This document shows, one piece after another, positions 52,242 through 55,105 of a stretch of 55,105 bases of DNA. Below the pieces are notes generated by a model. It saw only the letters and a program-made list of their open reading frames with translations, was not told the origin of the DNA and did not search any database. Source of the stretch: Desulfobacteraceae bacterium (GTDB lineage: Bacteria; Desulfobacterota; Desulfobacteria; Desulfobacterales; SURF-7); assembly GCA_003599865.1 (NCBI GenBank), contig QZKS01000073.1:1-55105 (forward strand), given 5' to 3'. Both the position numbers and the translations under genes were made by a program. How positions within the stretch are numbered: position 1 is the first letter of the stretch; the number at the start of each line of letters is the position of its first letter.

Positions 52242-54002
52242 ATGCAAATGCTGAAAAATTTTATAAAAAATAATATTAACCATCCGGTCTTATTACTTAT
52301 AATTGTGATATTATTCTGTCTTGCCGGTCGATTACATGCCGCAGATGGTGTTTTCAACAGCAACAATTTCAGCAGTGCGTGTTCCGGCAGCGGAGACTGT
52401 TATGAAGTAACGAGTGATGCCTCTTTTGACGCAGTCCCGTGGCTTTCTTTGGGGCCTGGGGATACCGTAAGGATACATTATCGATCCGAACCGTATCGAA
52501 AAAGAATAGGACTTCGCGCACAGGGCACATCCGATCAGCCGGTGAGAATAATCGGTGTTAAAGGGCCTAACGGTGAACTCCCTCATCTTTTGGGAGAAAA
52601 TGCAACGACTCCTTCAAATTTAAAAGGTTTTTATGATTACAGGGATACGAACTATCCTGGTTATCGGGGATTGATTATTATTAATGCAATGAGGTGGGGG
52701 GTAAAGCCTTCGAACATAATTATACAGAATTTAAAACTATCCGGAGCGAATGAAAATAATTATTTTTTTGACGAAGATGGAAACCGGAAAGTCTACTATG
52801 CCGGTGCAGGCGGCATATATGTTTATGTTGTAGATAATTTGACGGTTCGAGGGTGCGAAATATTTGATAATGGGAATGGATTTTATACCCGTTCTACGGG
52901 TTCCGAAGAGACAACAACTAGAAATATTTTGTTTGAACATAATTATATTTACGGCAATGGAAACGTCGGTGGGGACAGAAGACATAATATCTATACGGAG
53001 TCAGCCGGCATTATCTTCCAATATAATAGAATCGGCCGTCAAAGAGCAGGAGCAATCGGATCATCTTTAAAAGACAGATCTGCAGGATTGATATTCCGAT
53101 ATAACTGGATAGAGAGTGCTGCAAGAACCATGGACCTGGTAGAGGCGGAGGATGGCGCGAATATCCTTGTCTACGAACCGGATTATTATAAAACATACGT
53201 CTATGGCAACATTATTATCAATGAAGTTGATGATAATGATAACTATGCTTCCGCAGGAAGCATGATACAATATGGGGCGGACAATTCAGCCAATGCCGGT
53301 ACCGGTCAGTGTACGACTTCACTGAATCTTGATGGCGGTGATGCAGAGCCGATCTGTCGCACAGGAACCCTGTTCTTCTACAACAATACAGTCATTATCA
53401 AAGATTATCGACCTACGCCTGCAGGCTCAGATTGGGTTCAGACACGAATTTTTGAATTATCCATTGATAATGCAACAGCAGATATTCGAAATAATATTTT
53501 TTATCTGTATTCGCCGAATGGGTCAAATAACATTGCCTTGATGAAATATCACGGTATTGCAAATTTAAATGGTACAAACTGGATCAATACTGGTTGGGAC
53601 CCTGGAAGATATAACGGCTGGCAAGGTAAGGTCTATGATCATGGTGTTTTGGTTCCTGCACTCTCCGGGTCTGATCCTGACAGCAAAATTTATATTAACG
53701 GTCAACTGATCCAAGGAACTGATCCCGGATTTACAGCTATTGCGAAAATATCAGGAAACTTGTCCACCGATAATTATACGCCGGCAGGTGCTGATTTAAT
53801 CGATCGATCATCTAATCCGGCGTTGGAAGTTATTGGCTCAGGACACAATGTAACCAATATGTATCAACTTCATCAGGCTTATACTCAACGGGTAATTTCC
53901 GGTTCAGCCATGGATTTAGGGGCCTTGGAGCAAACCAATTCATCGGGAACTGTCGTTGACCAAAAACCTGCGGCACCTGTATTGAGGATTATTACAGAGT
54001 AA
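52242..54002 (+). CDS. secreted right-handed parallel beta-helix protein
   Basis: The product is 586 aa with a signal peptide (hydrophobic stretch about residues 14-30, cleavage near LHAADG). The body has repeated beta-helix turns: NIIIQNLKLSG, NLTVRGCEIFDNGNGF, RNILFEHNYIYGNGN, AGIIFQYNRIG, AGLIFRYNWIES, FFYNNTVIIKD and ADIRNNIFYLY. This pattern resembles pectate-lyase and chondroitinase-B type polysaccharide lyases. It ends LGALEQTNSSGTVVDQKPAAPVLRIITE with no PEP-CTERM or other anchor. It probably binds, trims or depolymerises the EPS outside the cell. A sigma-54 promoter drives it and a terminator follows. Confidence 0.85.
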   Translation: MQMLKNFIKNNINHPVLLLIIVILFCLAGRLHAADGVFNSNNFSSACSGSGDCYEVTSDASFDAVPWLSLGPGDTVRIHYRSEPYRKRIGLRAQGTSDQPVRIIGVKGPNGELPHLLGENATTPSNLKGFYDYRDTNYPGYRGLIIINAMRWGVKPSNIIIQNLKLSGANENNYFFDEDGNRKVYYAGAGGIYVYVVDNLTVRGCEIFDNGNGFYTRSTGSEETTTRNILFEHNYIYGNGNVGGDRRHNIYTESAGIIFQYNRIGRQRAGAIGSSLKDRSAGLIFRYNWIESAARTMDLVEAEDGANILVYEPDYYKTYVYGNIIINEVDDNDNYASAGSMIQYGADNSANAGTGQCTTSLNLDGGDAEPICRTGTLFFYNNTVIIKDYRPTPAGSDWVQTRIFELSIDNATADIRNNIFYLYSPNGSNNIALMKYHGIANLNGTNWINTGWDPGRYNGWQGKVYDHGVLVPALSGSDPDSKIYINGQLIQGTDPGFTAIAKISGNLSTDNYTPAGADLIDRSSNPALEVIGSGHNVTNMYQLHQAYTQRVISGSAMDLGALEQTNSSGTVVDQKPAAPVLRIITE

Positions 54003-54015
54003 TAATCTTAAAATG

Positions 54016-54046
54016 CTCTTCCGATAGCCTTTGGAAGGGCTTTTTC
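54016..54046 (+). terminator. terminator of the beta-helix gene
   Basis: The stem GCTCTTCC/GGAAGGGC (8 bp, one G-U pair) has a 10-base loop and is followed by TTTTT, 14 bases after the stop codon. Confidence 0.8.
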
Positions 54047-54063
54047 CCGGAGTTTTATCAAGC

Positions 54064-54094
54064 AAGAGAGGGGGCACAAAAGCACCTCTCTTGT
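54064..54094. terminator. second hairpin between the convergent genes
   Basis: A perfect 9-bp stem CAAGAGAGG/CCTCTCTTG has a 13-base loop. It lacks a strong T-run on either side, so a terminator role is uncertain; it may back up the previous one or protect transcript ends. Confidence 0.5.
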
Positions 54095-54208
54095 TGTATT
54101 AAGGGGTTGCAGAAATTTGTATTGCGGCAGCATGAAAAATATGAAAACAAGGAGACCTTTGCAGGACATCGATTTTTGTTCAAGATCAAGGAAGGCGAAA
54201 ATTTTTGG

Positions 54209-55105
54209 TTAGCGGTACCCTAAGCACTGAACAAAGCATCCACTGTCGCTATCACTGTTTATGCTTGTCGTTGCCTCAGGGGCGATTGCTTGAGAACTCC
54301 TGAAAACAGCCCCTCCGTTGGTGACGGTAATCTTGTCGTCTTCTTCAGATATATTATCTTCTCCTCGTTTGCCATCAACATAATGAAGAGTGATGACATT
54401 TTGATCAATTTGAGCGCCGGTCTCACCATCATACTCAAATTCGTACCAGTGACTCTCCGGTTGATCCGGTGTAGGACCATATTTATAATATGTTTCCGGT
54501 GATGATCCTTCCGGAAGATACAGTTTAACGGTTGCGCTTCCGTTGATATCTACATTTTCAATGGTTAAATCAACAAGACCGTATGTAAACTCAAGATCAT
54601 CGGAAGGAATGTCTGATGAAGATGGCTTTTCCTTGATTTCTAATTTTGATATTTTTGTTCCTTCAGAAGACTCAATTGTCAGGCTCTGTCCATCTCCCAA
54701 CATGACTGACTTTATATTGTCCTGGAGACTCCGGATTTCATTGTTAATCAGTTTGCTATCCATTTCTGAATCATCCGGATAAATAGCAACCTTGGATATA
54801 TCTACAATCTCGTGATCCGATATTTTTGATTGTATAATGACAATATAATTACTGAAAACGTTTTCAGCACCGGAGGCCAGATTGCCTCCCATGGAAATAG
54901 TGCCGGCTGAAAAATCTTGCTGATAGACATTAAAATGCCTCATCCCCTCTGAGACGCCGATTTTCATTGCCGTTGGCTCATAAGTGCCGGAGAGCCAACC
55001 CGGCAACCTCGTCGCCCTTGAATCATAACCCACATAAACTGTTGCATTTCGGGAAATTGTAAAGGATAAAAATTCTTCAGACTTTTCATCCTTGTCATTA
55101 TTTCT
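54209..55105 (-). CDS. C-terminal part of a choice-of-anchor U-like surface protein (5' end outside window)
   Basis: The minus-strand frame is open to the window edge, so the N-terminus is missing; a GTG at 55033 is internal. About 298 residues are visible. The first part, ATVYVGYDSRATRLPGWLSGTY then FSAGTISMGGNLASG, is a small beta domain common in secreted polysaccharide-binding proteins. Later, NGSATVKLYLPEGSSPETYYKYGPTPDQPESHWYEF and ITLHYVDGKRGEDNIS match the choice-of-anchor U region, which normally precedes a variable sorting tail. Here the tail is only SDSDSGCFVQCLGYR, with two Cys residues and no membrane helix. It resembles the first residues of GCFIATAAYG-type tails, so the anchor may be truncated. 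Confidence 0.7.
   Translation of the reverse strand, partial: RNNDKDEKSEEFLSFTISRNATVYVGYDSRATRLPGWLSGTYEPTAMKIGVSEGMRHFNVYQQDFSAGTISMGGNLASGAENVFSNYIVIIQSKISDHEIVDISKVAIYPDDSEMDSKLINNEIRSLQDNIKSVMLGDGQSLTIESSEGTKISKLEIKEKPSSSDIPSDDLEFTYGLVDLTIENVDINGSATVKLYLPEGSSPETYYKYGPTPDQPESHWYEFEYDGETGAQIDQNVITLHYVDGKRGEDNISEEDDKITVTNGGAVFRSSQAIAPEATTSINSDSDSGCFVQCLGYR

Overview
The window looks like a chromosomal segment of a Desulfobacterota bacterium, most probably a sulfate-reducer relative of the Desulfobacterales. This is an inference from the gene content: a biotin locus with its own fatty-acid-synthase-like genes, an exosortase-linked polysaccharide locus, a choice-of-anchor U type protein, and a housekeeping string rsmB-fmt-def-ribF. 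I could not run a taxonomic search. The left 23 kb looks moderately GC-rich. The right 31 kb is visibly more AT-rich, and the change falls just after a tRNA-Leu gene.

Region 1 (1-5.2 kb) holds the 3' end of an outer-membrane-like protein, a CsgG/TolB-like TPR protein, a small lipoprotein closed by a strong terminator, a B12-binding radical SAM enzyme preceded by four spaced TGTAAAA repeats, and a single-domain response regulator.

Region 2 (5.2-14.6 kb) is a biotin locus. birA (minus strand) is divergent from bioB, with a BirA-type operator between them. Downstream of bioB run a FabZ-like hotdog protein, a FabG-like reductase, a long acyl carrier protein, a nitroreductase-family flavoprotein, a FabF-like ketosynthase, a second hotdog protein, bioF, bioD and bioA, mostly overlapping by a few bases. 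No bioC or bioH is present. The locus therefore appears to encode a dedicated fatty-acid-synthase-like route to the pimeloyl precursor. The two hotdog proteins carry complementary halves of the FabZ active site, which suggests an obligate heterodimer. Two short non-coding inverted-repeat elements have inserted in the locus.

Region 3 (14.7-23.2 kb) has a small exported protein and a metallo-beta-lactamase-fold protein. A minus-strand housekeeping run follows: ribF, a membrane flippase-like gene, def, fmt, rsmB, a PASTA protein, rpe and aroQ. It ends with tRNA-Leu(CAG), its promoter and its terminator.

Region 4 (23.2-54 kb) is an exopolysaccharide locus of the exosortase type. It encodes a chain-length determinant, a tyrosine autokinase, an initiating sugar transferase, an export lipoprotein-like protein, a large beta-barrel, an asparagine-synthetase-like amidotransferase, a NadE-like protein, an acyl carrier protein, an acyl-AMP ligase, EpsI, an exosortase, an SGNH-like lipoprotein, acetyltransferases, several glycosyltransferases, a NodB-like enzyme, a flippase, a polymerase/ligase, a kinase-like protein, an oxidoreductase, an epimerase and an acyltransferase 3. 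A secreted beta-helix protein with a clear sigma-54 promoter closes the locus. No PEP-CTERM substrate of the exosortase is visible in the window. A minus-strand choice-of-anchor U-like surface protein runs off the right edge.
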